Source: Hyphomicrobiales bacterium (GTDB lineage Bacteria > Pseudomonadota > Alphaproteobacteria > Rhizobiales > Xanthobacteraceae). From it: a stretch of DNA of 64,000 bases. The stretch's first letter is position 1; the number at the start of each line of letters is the position of its first letter. Both the position numbers and the translations under genes were made by a program. Where the stretch lies: assembly GCA_016713235.1 (NCBI GenBank), contig JADJPN010000003.1:248001-312000 (forward strand), in the 5' to 3' direction. The notes under the pieces are model-generated. The model saw only the letters and a program-made list of their open reading frames with translations. It was not told where the DNA came from and searched no databases. Of the stretch, positions 1 to 8,547 are shown piece after piece.

Positions 1-1011
1 GAAGCTGTCATCTCCGGCTGGAACCAGTATCCGCCGATGATGGGCTTGCCTGAATTGCGCGCGGCGGTCGCGAGCCACTACGCGCATTGGCAGAATGTCG
101 CGCTCGATCCTGAATCCGAAATCATGATTACGTCGGGCGCGACCGAAGCGCTGACGGGCGCGATCCTCACTCTGATCGAGCCGGGTGACGAAGTCGTTCT
201 GTTTCAGCCGCTCTATGACTCGTATCTGCCGATGGTGAAGCGGGCGGGCGGGATTCCGAAACTCGTGCGGCTCGAACCGCCGCATTGGCGCATCGCCGAA
301 GATGCACTGAGACAGGTATTCACGAAAAAAACGAAAGCCGTCCTGTTCAACAATCCGCACAATCCCGCGGGCGTCATCTATTCGATGGACGATCTTAAAT
401 TGCTCGCACGCTTCTGCGAGGAGTTCGACGCCGTCGCGATTTGTGACGAGGTCTGGGAGCATGTCGTCTTCGACGGACGCAAGCACGTCTCGATGCTGAG
501 CGTTCCCGGCATGCGCGAGCGCACGGTGAAGATCGGTTCGGCTGGAAAAATCTTCTGCCTCACGGGATGGAAGGTCGGCTTTGTCTGTGCCGCGCCTGCA
601 TTGATGCGCGGGCTCTCGAAGGCGCATCAGTTTATCACCTTCACCACGCCGCCGAACTTGCAGGCCGCGGTGGCTTACGGCCTTGGCAAGACCGACGATT
701 ATTTTCTCGATATGCGCTCGACGCTTGCGCGCTCGCGCGATCGGTTTGCATCGGGTCTCAAGAAGCTCGGCTTCGATCCGCTGGAGAGTCAGGGAACGTA
801 TTTCCTGAACGTCGATCTGGCGGCGCTCGGTATTAACGAGCGTGACGACGATTTCTGCCGGCGGCTTGTCACGGAGAACAAGGTCGCGGCAATTCCGGTC
901 TCGGCCTTCTATGCGGAGGAACCGGTTACCAGCGTGGTGCGGTTCTGTTTTGCGAAGCGCGATGCCACGCTCGATGGCGCGCTGGAGCGACTTTCGGCGT
1001 TCGCGCGTTAA
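1..1011 (+). CDS. Class I/II PLP-dependent aminotransferase (5' partial)
   Basis: The frame is open from the first base, so the N-terminus lies outside the window; 336 codons are visible. The product is a fold-type I aminotransferase acting on amino acids or 2-oxo acids in the cytosol. Visible landmarks are the substrate-site YPP stretch, the SGATEA phosphate-binding turn, the NNPHNPAG motif, the CDEVWE aspartate that contacts the PLP ring nitrogen, the Schiff-base lysine in SAGKIFCLTGWK, and a C-terminal RFCFAK whose arginine would bind the substrate carboxylate. It resembles the methionine / kynurenine aminotransferase branch (YbdL, KAT), but the exact substrate cannot be read from the sequence. 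It is followed by a 317-base gap and is not part of the urea operon. Confidence 0.9.
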   Translation, partial: EAVISGWNQYPPMMGLPELRAAVASHYAHWQNVALDPESEIMITSGATEALTGAILTLIEPGDEVVLFQPLYDSYLPMVKRAGGIPKLVRLEPPHWRIAEDALRQVFTKKTKAVLFNNPHNPAGVIYSMDDLKLLARFCEEFDAVAICDEVWEHVVFDGRKHVSMLSVPGMRERTVKIGSAGKIFCLTGWKVGFVCAAPALMRGLSKAHQFITFTTPPNLQAAVAYGLGKTDDYFLDMRSTLARSRDRFASGLKKLGFDPLESQGTYFLNVDLAALGINERDDDFCRRLVTENKVAAIPVSAFYAEEPVTSVVRFCFAKRDATLDGALERLSAFAR

Positions 1012-1182
1012 GTGCCGTCCTTGAGAATACACGATTATTTGAGCGGGGTTCCGTAGCGATTTAACGGCAAGATCACCGGCACGTTTGCCGCCGATACGAC
1101 GAATGCGTGACCGGCGAAGCCCAGTCGAGCGGGGGTTGCCTGGTTTTTAAACAGCGAAATTAGTGCTGCCTAAAAAATAATC

Positions 1183-1250
1183 TGCACCACAAAAGGAAGC
1201 TGGAAGATCAGCTTGAATCGCTCAATCGGGCGGTTGGCATGTGCGTTGCA
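1183..1250 (+). promoter_or_regulatory. Sigma-54 promoter with NtrC-like half site, upstream of urtA
   Basis: Bases 1235-1250 read TGGCATGTGCGTTGCA, which fits the -24/-12 consensus TGGCACG-N4-TTGCA. GG (1236-1237) and GC (1248-1249) are exactly ten bases apart, as sigma-54 requires. This predicts a transcript start near 1261 and a leader of about 68 bases. A TGCACCA half site at 1183-1189, about 50 bases upstream, resembles half of the NtrC palindrome TGCACYA-N4-TGGTGCA. Nitrogen limitation would then switch on the whole urt-ure block. The rest of 1012-1182 shows nothing I can identify. Confidence 0.75.
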
Positions 1251-1328
1251 ATACCCCTGTCAGGCGCAAGCGTCCGCCAATGTTCGCGCGCCTTCGATCC
1301 ATCCGGCTCGAACCTCAGGGGAGCTTTC

Positions 1329-2612
1329 ATGTTGAATATGTTCAAGAAGCTCGGCGTCGCGGCAGGTGCTGCGGCTCTGGCTGTTTCGATCTCGGCGGCG
1401 CCCGCTGCCGCGCAGGACACCATCAAGGTCGGTATCCTGCACTCGCTGTCCGGCACGATGGCAATCTCCGAGACCACGTTGAAAGACGTGATGCTCATGC
1501 TCATCGAAGAGCAAAACAAGAAGGGTGGCGTACTCGGCAAGAAGCTCGAGGCCGTCGTCGTCGATCCCGCTTCGAACTGGCCGCTGTTCGCGGAAAAGGC
1601 ACGCGAGCTGATCGTCAAGGATAAGGTCTCGGTCGTGTTCGGCTGCTGGACTTCGGTGTCCCGCAAGTCCGTGCTGCCGGTGTTCAAGGAACTGAACTCG
1701 ATCCTGTTCTATCCGGTGCAGTACGAAGGCGAAGAGTCCGAGCGTAACGTGTTCTACACGGGCGCCGCGCCGAACCAGCAGGCGATCCCCGCGGTCGACT
1801 ATCTCGCCAAGGAATACAAGATCGAGCGCTGGGTGCTTGCGGGCACCGACTACGTCTATCCGCGCACCACGAACAAGATCCTTGAAGCGTACCTCAAGTC
1901 GAAGGGCGTCAAGGACGAAGACATCATGATCAACTACACGCCATTCGGTCACTCCGACTGGCAGACGATCGTCGCCTCGATCAAGAAGTTCGGCGCCGGC
2001 GGCAAGAAAACCGCCGTCGTGTCCACGATCAACGGCGACGCGAACGTTCCGTTCTACAAGGAACTCGCGAACCAGGGCGTGTCGGCGAAGGACATTCCGG
2101 TCGTCGCGTTCTCGGTCGGCGAAGAAGAACTCGCCGGCATCGACACTTCCAACCTCGTCGGCCATCTCGCCGCCTGGAACTACTTCCAGTCGATCGAGAA
2201 CGCGGACAACAAGGAATTCATCGCCAAGTGGAAAGCCTTCACCAAGAATCCGAAGCGCGTCACCAACGACCCGATGGAAGCGCATGTCGTCGGCTTCGCC
2301 ATGTGGGTGAAGGCGGTCGAGAAGGCCGGCACCTTCAATCCTGACAAGGTGATCGAGGCGCTGCCGGGCATCAAGGCGAAGAACCTCACGGGCGGCGAGT
2401 CCGAAATGCTCGCGAACCATCACATCACGAAGCCCGTCTTCATCGGTGAAATCCGCGCGGACGGTCAGTTCGACGTGGTGTGGAAGACGGATGGTCTCGT
2501 GCCGGGTGCGGCCTGGTCGCCGTATCTCGATGGCTCCAAGGACCTCGTTGCCGACTGGGTCAAGCTGAAGTGCGGCAACTTCAACACCAAGACCAACAAG
2601 TGCGGTTCGTAA
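1329..2612 (+). CDS. urtA: Urea ABC transporter, periplasmic substrate-binding protein UrtA
   Basis: UrtA is the periplasmic receptor that delivers urea to the UrtBC permease. I chose the ATG at 1329, giving 427 residues, because AGGGGAG lies just upstream and a clear signal peptide follows: basic N-terminus, alanine-rich core, cleavage after AAPAAAQ near residue 33. A longer in-frame extension to 1239 would hide the signal. The mature part begins IKVGILHSLSGTMA, typical of the leucine/amide-binding (Peripla_BP_5) fold, and has the family stretches FGCWTSVSRKSVLPV and LFYPVQYEGEE that mark the urea / short-chain amide branch. It is the first gene of the block, 76 bases before urtB, with a stable hairpin between them. 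Confidence 0.95.
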   Translation: MLNMFKKLGVAAGAAALAVSISAAPAAAQDTIKVGILHSLSGTMAISETTLKDVMLMLIEEQNKKGGVLGKKLEAVVVDPASNWPLFAEKARELIVKDKVSVVFGCWTSVSRKSVLPVFKELNSILFYPVQYEGEESERNVFYTGAAPNQQAIPAVDYLAKEYKIERWVLAGTDYVYPRTTNKILEAYLKSKGVKDEDIMINYTPFGHSDWQTIVASIKKFGAGGKKTAVVSTINGDANVPFYKELANQGVSAKDIPVVAFSVGEEELAGIDTSNLVGHLAAWNYFQSIENADNKEFIAKWKAFTKNPKRVTNDPMEAHVVGFAMWVKAVEKAGTFNPDKVIEALPGIKAKNLTGGESEMLANHHITKPVFIGEIRADGQFDVVWKTDGLVPGAAWSPYLDGSKDLVADWVKLKCGNFNTKTNKCGS

Positions 2613-2635
2613 TTCGCACTTGACCTGAAGACAAA

Positions 2636-2662
2636 CCGGGCGGGGCGCTTCGCTCCGCCCGG
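2636..2662 (+). other. Strong intercistronic hairpin between urtA and urtB
   Basis: A 12-base stem with one G-T pair and a three-base CTT loop: CCGGGCGGGGCG pairs with CGCTCCGCCCGG. No T run follows, so it is not a typical intrinsic terminator. Hairpins here in importer operons usually protect the 3' end of the binding-protein message, giving more receptor than permease. That role is inferred from position only. Confidence 0.65.
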
Positions 2663-2688
2663 ACTTCTCCAAACCAAAGGCCGCGGCA

Positions 2689-4302
2689 ATGAGCATACTT
2701 CGTGCGACTTCGCGAAAGTTCGCGGCTATTCTTTTTCTTCTTGTTGCAGGCCTCTACGCGCCGCAATCGCATGCAGGCCCGTTCGAAGACGCGCTGCCGA
2801 AACTCGCGGCCGACTCTTTTTCCGATACCGCTGACGCAATTGCCGCGATCGCGGCGAGCGGACATGCGGATGCGGAAGCGGTTATTTCCGGGATCAGTGC
2901 CGGTCGTGTGCTGTTCGATCCGGCCACGAAAATCGTTTATTTGCGCGCTGCCGACGGCAGCACAATGAATCTTGCGACCGGAGCCGTCGAAGCCGCACCT
3001 TCGACCACGCGCACCGTGCGCCAGAATAACCGCGTCCGCATGACGATCGATGCCGCGCTCGGCACGCTGCGGCTGATGTCGCCGGATCCGCAAAAGCGCC
3101 TTGCCGCCGCAAGCGCGGTGTTCAAATCGCGCGACGCTTCCGCGCTGAAGCTGCTCAACGAAGCGCTCGCGAAAGAAACCGACGCGCGCGTGAAGAAAGT
3201 TCTCGCGGAAGCGCGTGCCGCAATTCTGATCGTTGCGCCGAACACATCGGAAAAGGATCGCATCGACGCGATCCAGTTGATCGGTGCAAAAGGCGACAAC
3301 GATGCGCTCGCGCTTCTGCGCGCCGTGCCCGCGTCGGCGACCGCCGACGTCAAGGCCGCGACCGCCTCTGCGATTGAAGCCGTCGAGCGCTCGCTGGCAT
3401 TCTGGGAAGTCAGCCAGAACGTCTGGTACGGGCTTTCGCTCGGTTCCGTGCTGCTGCTCGCCGCCATCGGTCTTGCCATCACGTTCGGCGTGATGGGCGT
3501 CATCAACATGGCGCATGGCGAGATGGTGATGCTCGGCGCTTACGTCACCTTTGTCGTGCAGGAAGTGATCCGCCAGAATTATCCCGGACTGTTCGACTAT
3601 TCCCTCGCGATTGCACTGCCGCTCGCGTTTCTCACCGCCGGCTTCGTCGGCGTGCTGATCGAGCGCGGCGTGATCCGCTTCCTCTATGGCCGCCCGCTGG
3701 AGACGCTGCTCGCCACCTGGGGTCTTTCGCTGATCCTGCAACAAGCCGTGCGCACGGCATTCGGGCCGACCAATCGCGAAGTCGGTGCGCCGAGTTGGAT
3801 GTCCGGCGCATTCGAGCTCGGCGGGTTGTCGATCACCTATAATCGCCTCTGGATCATCGTGTTCTCGATGTCGGTTTTCGTTGCGCTGCTCTTCGTGTTG
3901 CGCTTCACGCGCTTCGGCCTCGAGATGCGCGCTGTGACGCAGAACCGGCGGATGGCGTCTTCGATGGGCATCCGGACGGGTTATGTCGATGCGCTGACTT
4001 TCGGCCTCGGTTCCGGCATCGCGGGGATCGCGGGTGTCGCGCTCTCGCAGATCGACAACGTCTCGCCGAACCTCGGGCAGGGTTACATCATCGACAGCTT
4101 CTTGGTCGTGGTGTTCGGCGGCGTCGGTAATCTTTTCGGCACGCTGATCGCGGCGCTCTCGCTCGGCATCGCGAACAAATTCCTTGAGCCGTTTGCGGGC
4201 GCGGTGCTCGGCAAGATCGTGATCCTCGTGCTCATCATCATCTTCATCCAGAAGAAGCCGCGCGGGCTGTTCGCGCTCAAGGGCAGGGCGGTGGAAGCGT
4301 GA
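2689..4302 (+). CDS. urtB: Urea ABC transporter permease UrtB
   Basis: UrtB is one of the two inner-membrane channel subunits of the urea importer. The 537-residue product starts with a signal-like helix (residues 10-28), followed by an alanine-rich, helical soluble region to about residue 235, which is the extra N-terminal domain usual for UrtB and absent from LivH. The rest is a LivH-type permease, beginning VWYGLSLGSVLLLAAIGLAITFG and containing the NMAHGEM loop and the conserved GGVGNLFGT segment. The stop codon overlaps the start of urtC, indicating translational coupling. Confidence 0.93.
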   Translation: MSILRATSRKFAAILFLLVAGLYAPQSHAGPFEDALPKLAADSFSDTADAIAAIAASGHADAEAVISGISAGRVLFDPATKIVYLRAADGSTMNLATGAVEAAPSTTRTVRQNNRVRMTIDAALGTLRLMSPDPQKRLAAASAVFKSRDASALKLLNEALAKETDARVKKVLAEARAAILIVAPNTSEKDRIDAIQLIGAKGDNDALALLRAVPASATADVKAATASAIEAVERSLAFWEVSQNVWYGLSLGSVLLLAAIGLAITFGVMGVINMAHGEMVMLGAYVTFVVQEVIRQNYPGLFDYSLAIALPLAFLTAGFVGVLIERGVIRFLYGRPLETLLATWGLSLILQQAVRTAFGPTNREVGAPSWMSGAFELGGLSITYNRLWIIVFSMSVFVALLFVLRFTRFGLEMRAVTQNRRMASSMGIRTGYVDALTFGLGSGIAGIAGVALSQIDNVSPNLGQGYIIDSFLVVVFGGVGNLFGTLIAALSLGIANKFLEPFAGAVLGKIVILVLIIIFIQKKPRGLFALKGRAVEA

Positions 4303-5735
4303 TGCAACAAGGTCCGCTCATCCTCCGGCTGCTCGACGGGCATGGAAAGATTTTCATCGGCATCGTGCTGGCGATGGCGGTCGTCATTCCAGCGCTCAAC
4401 CTTCTGCTGCCGCCGTCGAACCCGCTCCACGTGCCGACCTACGTGATGGTGCTGATCGGCAAGTATCTCTGCTACGCGCTGCTCGCGCTCTCGGTCGATC
4501 TCGTCTGGGGCTATGCCGGCATTCTCTCGCTCGGCCACGGCGCCTTCTTCGCCCTCGGCGGCTACGCCATGGGCATGTACCTGATGCGTCAGATCGGTCC
4601 GCGCGGCGTGTACGCTCACCCAGCGTTGCCGGATTTCATGGTGTTCCTGAACTACAAGGAACTGCCCTGGTTCTGGTACGGCTTCGACTGGTTCGTCTTC
4701 GCCGCAGCGATGGTGATCGTTGTGCCGGGCCTGCTCGCTTTCGTTTTCGGCTGGTTCGCGTTCCGCTCGCGGGTCACCGGCGTTTATCTCTCCATCATCA
4801 CGCAGGCGCTGACTTTCGCGCTGATGCTCGCCTTCTTCCGCAACAATTTCGGCTTCGGCGGCAATAACGGCCTCACCGACTTCAAGGATATCCTCGGCTT
4901 CAACGTGCAGGCGCAAGGCACGCGTGTCACGCTCTTCATCTTGTCCGCGCTGTTCCTGATTTTCGGCTATCTCTTGTGCCGCTGGATGGTGACGTCGAAA
5001 TTCGGGAAAGTCCTGATTGCCGTTCGAGATCAGGAATCCCGCGCCCGCTTCATCGGCTATCGCGTCGAGAATTATAAGTTAGTGGCCTTCGTGGTTTCGG
5101 CGTGCCTCGCGGGCATTGCTGGCGCGTTGTACGTGCCGCAGGTTGGCATCATCAACCCGAGCGAATTTTCTCCCGCGAACTCGATTGAGATCATCATCTG
5201 GGTCGCGGTAGGCGGGCGCGGCACGCTGGTCGGGGCGGCACTCGGCGCCTTCGTCGTGAATTACGCGAAGACGCTGTTTACTGGCGGCCTCGTCGCGCCG
5301 TTCTGGCTCTTTGGGGCCGGCGTATTTCTGCTCGCGGCTTATCTCGTATGGAAATCGCGCCTTCCCGCGCTCGCGGGGATCGCGGGCGGAGCAGTACTCG
5401 CATTCGTGGGCTTCTTCATTCCGGGCCCGGTCGGCGTTTATGCCGGGTTGATCGTTGCGGCGATTGCGGCCGCGACATGGGTTCTAAGCACACGGCCTGA
5501 AGCCGCGGGCGCTGCCGCCGGTGCGCTCATGGTGCTCTTCTTCGCAACACCCTTCGCCGGAATTTCGCTGGCGCTCTACTGGCTGTTCGCGCTCGGCGCG
5601 CTCTTCGTTTTCGTCACGTTACTGATGCCGAAAGGCATCGTCGGCACCATCGGCGATCTCAGTGAGAAGATTTCTACGTACAAGCGTAGCGAAGTGCCGA
5701 ACGCCGCCTCCACGAACCCAGCACCAGCGGAGTAG
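4302..5735 (+). CDS. urtC: Urea ABC transporter permease UrtC
   Basis: Second channel subunit, LivM-like, 477 residues from the ATG at 4302 (a GTG directly in front at 4299 is also possible). The LivM signature SLGHGAFFALGGYAMGMYL sits near residue 80, and RDQESRARFIGY and AVGGRGTLVGAALGAFVVNY are the expected cytoplasmic coupling and late transmembrane segments. It is longer than a plain LivM: about 100 further hydrophobic residues between residues 345 and 450 add several helices before the end. That extension is worth comparing with other UrtC proteins. It overlaps urtB and is three bases from urtD. Confidence 0.92.
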   Translation: MQQGPLILRLLDGHGKIFIGIVLAMAVVIPALNLLLPPSNPLHVPTYVMVLIGKYLCYALLALSVDLVWGYAGILSLGHGAFFALGGYAMGMYLMRQIGPRGVYAHPALPDFMVFLNYKELPWFWYGFDWFVFAAAMVIVVPGLLAFVFGWFAFRSRVTGVYLSIITQALTFALMLAFFRNNFGFGGNNGLTDFKDILGFNVQAQGTRVTLFILSALFLIFGYLLCRWMVTSKFGKVLIAVRDQESRARFIGYRVENYKLVAFVVSACLAGIAGALYVPQVGIINPSEFSPANSIEIIIWVAVGGRGTLVGAALGAFVVNYAKTLFTGGLVAPFWLFGAGVFLLAAYLVWKSRLPALAGIAGGAVLAFVGFFIPGPVGVYAGLIVAAIAAATWVLSTRPEAAGAAAGALMVLFFATPFAGISLALYWLFALGALFVFVTLLMPKGIVGTIGDLSEKISTYKRSEVPNAASTNPAPAE

Positions 5736-5738
5736 GCC

Positions 5739-6494
5739 ATGAAAGAAAAGCTCACCTCCGCGCTTCTTTATCTCGATGCCGTCTCCGTCTCGTTCGACGG
5801 CTTCCGCGCGCTGAACGGGCTTTCGCTGGTGATCGAGCCGGGGGAGATGCGCGCGATCATCGGGCCGAATGGCGCCGGCAAAACCACCATGATGGATGTC
5901 ATCACCGGCAAGACCCGGCCCGATGCCGGTGACGTGTTCCTCGAAAGCGGCAAGGTCGACCTGACCGAGCTGGACGAAGCGAGCATTGCGACGCTCGGCA
6001 TCGGCCGCAAGTTCCAGAAGCCGACCGTGTTCGAGCATCACACCGTTTACGACAACCTGGTCCTCGCGCTTGCTGGCCCGCGCGGTCCAGCGTCTAATCT
6101 ATTCTGGCGCGAGAGCGCACGTGAAACCAAGCGCATCGACGAACTCCTCGGCATCACGCGTCTTGGCGATCACAAGAATCGTCTGGCGGGCGGCCTCTCA
6201 CACGGTCAGAAGCAATGGCTCGAGATCGGCATGCTGCTCGCGCAGGAGCCGAAGCTTCTGCTTGTGGACGAGCCTGCCGCCGGCATGACCGATGCGGAAA
6301 CGCATCAGACCGCCGAGTTGCTCAAAGAGATCAACAAGGCGCGTTCGGTTGTCGTCGTCGAGCACGACATGGTGTTCGTGCGCGAGCTCGGCGTGAAAGT
6401 CACTTGCCTTCATGAAGGTTCGGTGCTCGCGGAAGGCACGATCGACGATGTTTCGGCGAACGATCGCGTCATTGAAGTGTATCTGGGGCGCTGA
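5739..6494 (+). CDS. urtD: Urea ABC transporter ATP-binding protein UrtD
   Basis: LivG-type ATPase of 251 residues that powers urea import from the cytoplasmic face. Walker A is GPNGAGKTT at residues 42-50. The signature is LSHGQKQW, with histidine in place of the usual second glycine of LSGGQ, a known feature of LivG/UrtD proteins. Walker B is LLLVDEPAAGM, and the H-loop is VVVEHDMVFVREL. It starts three bases after urtC and is followed three bases later by urtE, so the importer genes are evenly and tightly packed. Confidence 0.94.
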   Translation: MKEKLTSALLYLDAVSVSFDGFRALNGLSLVIEPGEMRAIIGPNGAGKTTMMDVITGKTRPDAGDVFLESGKVDLTELDEASIATLGIGRKFQKPTVFEHHTVYDNLVLALAGPRGPASNLFWRESARETKRIDELLGITRLGDHKNRLAGGLSHGQKQWLEIGMLLAQEPKLLLVDEPAAGMTDAETHQTAELLKEINKARSVVVVEHDMVFVRELGVKVTCLHEGSVLAEGTIDDVSANDRVIEVYLGR

Positions 6495-6497
6495 GCG

Positions 6498-7193
6498 ATG
6501 TTGGAAGTCAACGGCATTGATCTCTACTATGGTGCCGCGCAGGCGCTACGCGGCGTCTCGTTGAAAGTCGAGCCGGGAAAGGTTGCCTGCGTGCTCGGCA
6601 GGAACGGCGTCGGAAAGACCTCGCTCCTGCGCGCCATCGTGGGCCAGCAGCCAGTCGCAAAAGGGACTATTACTTTCGGTGGAAAAGACATTACGTGTGC
6701 CGGTCCCGCTGACCGCGCCCGCATGGGCATCGCTTTTGTGCCGCAAGGCCGCGAGATCTTTCCGCTGCTGACCGTCGAAGAAAATCTCGAGACTGGATTT
6801 GCGCCGCTGAAGCGCGCGGAGCGATCAATTCCCGAGGATGTCTATTCGCTGTTTCCTGTGCTGAAGAGCATGACGCGCCGCCGCGGGGGCGATCTGTCTG
6901 GCGGCCAGCAGCAGCAACTTGCCATCGGCCGCGCGCTCACCATGCGGCCGAAACTGATCGTGTTCGATGAGCCGACCGAGGGCATCCAGCCTTCGATCAT
7001 CAAGGACATCGGCAACGCCATCAAATACCTTCGCGACCGCGGCGATATCGCGATCCTGCTGGTCGAGCAATATTTTGACTTTGCGGCGGAACTTGCGGAC
7101 ACTTTCGCGGTGATGGAGCGCGGCCAGTTCATTCTTTCCGGCGATCGCGCAATGATGCAGTCGACCGATGTCCGTCAACGTCTCTCCCTCTGA
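6498..7193 (+). CDS. urtE: Urea ABC transporter ATP-binding protein UrtE
   Basis: LivF-type ATPase of 231 residues, partner of UrtD in the heterodimeric motor. Walker A is GRNGVGKT (residues 34-41), the signature LSGGQQQQLAIGRAL, Walker B LIVFDEPTEGIQP, and the H-loop is ILLVEQYFDFA, with glutamine replacing the usual histidine, a familiar LivF/UrtE trait. Its last 26 bases overlap the start of ureD in another frame, so importer and urease genes are physically coupled. Confidence 0.94.
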   Translation: MLEVNGIDLYYGAAQALRGVSLKVEPGKVACVLGRNGVGKTSLLRAIVGQQPVAKGTITFGGKDITCAGPADRARMGIAFVPQGREIFPLLTVEENLETGFAPLKRAERSIPEDVYSLFPVLKSMTRRRGGDLSGGQQQQLAIGRALTMRPKLIVFDEPTEGIQPSIIKDIGNAIKYLRDRGDIAILLVEQYFDFAAELADTFAVMERGQFILSGDRAMMQSTDVRQRLSL

Positions 7194-7821
7194 GGTAGCA
7201 GCCCCCGCGACGCTACCGGCCTCGATCCGCGCGAGCGGCGCGCTCAAGCTCGTCGTCGTGCACACGGATTCCGGGTCCGCTGCCGAAGACATCGCGGAAG
7301 GCGGGCCGTTGCGCGTCCGCTTCCCGCGCATCCGGGATGAACGGCTGGAAGCGATTTTGATCAACACCGCAGGCGGGATTGTCGGCGGCGACAGGCTCGA
7401 ATTCCGGATCGAGGCGCGCGAGGACGCGTCGCTCGGCATCACAAGTCAGGCCGCCGAGAAGATCTATCGCTCGAACGGGCTTACGTCGCGCATTTCGGTT
7501 TCGCGGAAAGCGGAAGCAGGTTCTGAACTGTTCTGGCTGCCGCAGGAAACGATTTTGTTCGATCACGCGCGGGTGGAGCGCGCGATCGAGGCCGAGGTTT
7601 CGTCCGGTGCGTCGCTTGCGATCTGCGAGGCGGTCGTCTTCGGCCGCGATGCGATGGGCGAGAAAGTCACGCGCGGGCTTTGGCGTGACCGCTGGCGCAT
7701 CCGCCGGGACGGCAAGCTGATTTTGCGCATCCTCGCGGAAGATTCGATAACGCTTCGCTCCGCCGTTCTTTCCGCGCTTGAAGCCGCGGGCACGCCACCA
7801 CCGCGCGCATACTCTTTATAG
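7168..7821 (+). CDS. ureD: Urease accessory protein UreD, with internal deletion
   Basis: UreD (UreH) binds apo-urease and, with UreF and UreG, opens it for nickel delivery and lysine carbamylation. The N-terminal 180 residues are convincing: GPLRVRFPR, INTAGGIVGGD, AEKIYRS, LPQETILFDHAR, VVFGR.AMGE and the GLWRDRWRIRRDG strand. The length is only 217 residues against about 270-290 usual. The loss is internal: after DGKLIL (residue 186, base about 7725) the chain jumps straight to RILAEDSITLR, which corresponds to the last 30 residues of the family. About 60 residues (roughly 180 bases, in frame) that include the ATV and SAWNG stretches are missing. The start overlaps urtE. Function is doubtful unless this is an assembly loss. 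Confidence 0.85.
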   Translation: MSVNVSPSEVAAPATLPASIRASGALKLVVVHTDSGSAAEDIAEGGPLRVRFPRIRDERLEAILINTAGGIVGGDRLEFRIEAREDASLGITSQAAEKIYRSNGLTSRISVSRKAEAGSELFWLPQETILFDHARVERAIEAEVSSGASLAICEAVVFGRDAMGEKVTRGLWRDRWRIRRDGKLILRILAEDSITLRSAVLSALEAAGTPPPRAYSL

Positions 7822-7833
7822 ATCGAGGCAACC

Positions 7834-8478
7834 ATGAACCTGACGCCAAGAGAGAAAGACAAGCTGCTGGTTGCCATGGCAGCCGAGGTCGCGCGCAAGC
7901 GTCTGAAGCGCGGCGTGAAGCTCAATCATCCGGAAGCGATCGCGCTGATCACCGACTATGTCGTCGAAGGCGCGCGCGACGGCAGAACGGTCGCGCAGCT
8001 CATGCGGGACGGTGCGAAGGTGCTGAAAGCAAGCCAGGTCATGGATGGCGTGGCCGAGATGATTCACGATGTGCAGGTAGAGGCTACGTTTCCGGACGGC
8101 ACCAAGCTCGTCACCGTGCATAACCCGATCCGGGCGGCGGCATCAAAGAAAAGGGGTAAGGCGAAGCCAAAACCCGTGCCCGGCGAGATCATCACCGCCA
8201 AAGGCGACATCGAACTCAATTCAGGCCGCGCAACCTTGAAGCTTAAGGTCGCCAATCCCGGCGACCGGCCGATCCAGGTTGGCTCGCATTATCATTTCTA
8301 CGAGACGAACCCGGCGTTGAAGTTCGACCGCGATAAGGCGCGCGGCATGCGGCTCGCAATTGCTTCCGGCACGGCAGTGCGTTTCGAGCCGGGGCAGAGC
8401 CGCGAGGTCACGCTGGTTGCCATGGCCGGCAAACGCGAGGTCTACGGCTTCCGGCAGGACGTGATGGGCAAGCTGTGA
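7834..8478 (+). CDS. ureAB: Fused urease gamma-beta subunit (UreA-UreB)
   Basis: Structural subunit of urease made of gamma and beta parts in one 214-residue chain. Residues 1-100 are Ure[57 protein letters not shown], ending in VHNPI. A lysine-rich linker (about residues 104-117, [10 protein letters not shown]) leads into Ure[33 protein letters not shown] and the VRFEPGQ strand. Fused chains are known from Helicobacter and from some alphaproteobacteria. It lies 12 bases after ureD and would assemble with UreC into an (alpha, beta-gamma) trimer. Confidence 0.95.
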   Translation: MNLTPREKDKLLVAMAAEVARKRLKRGVKLNHPEAIALITDYVVEGARDGRTVAQLMRDGAKVLKASQVMDGVAEMIHDVQVEATFPDGTKLVTVHNPIRAAASKKRGKAKPKPVPGEIITAKGDIELNSGRATLKLKVANPGDRPIQVGSHYHFYETNPALKFDRDKARGMRLAIASGTAVRFEPGQSREVTLVAMAGKREVYGFRQDVMGKL

Positions 8479-8547
8479 GTAACCTTTCGTTAACCATGCT
8501 GGCGCAGGCTCCTTACTTTCTCCTTACGGGAAGAAGGAAGCCGAACC

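Noticed and set aside
1260..2696. Long open frame (478 codons) antisense to urtA
   Set aside because: It mirrors the high-GC third-position bias of urtA, is rich in arginine and histidine, and has no recognisable domain.
2581..3744. Open frame of 387 codons antisense to urtB
   Set aside because: Composition shadow of urtB; charged low-complexity sequence without a family.
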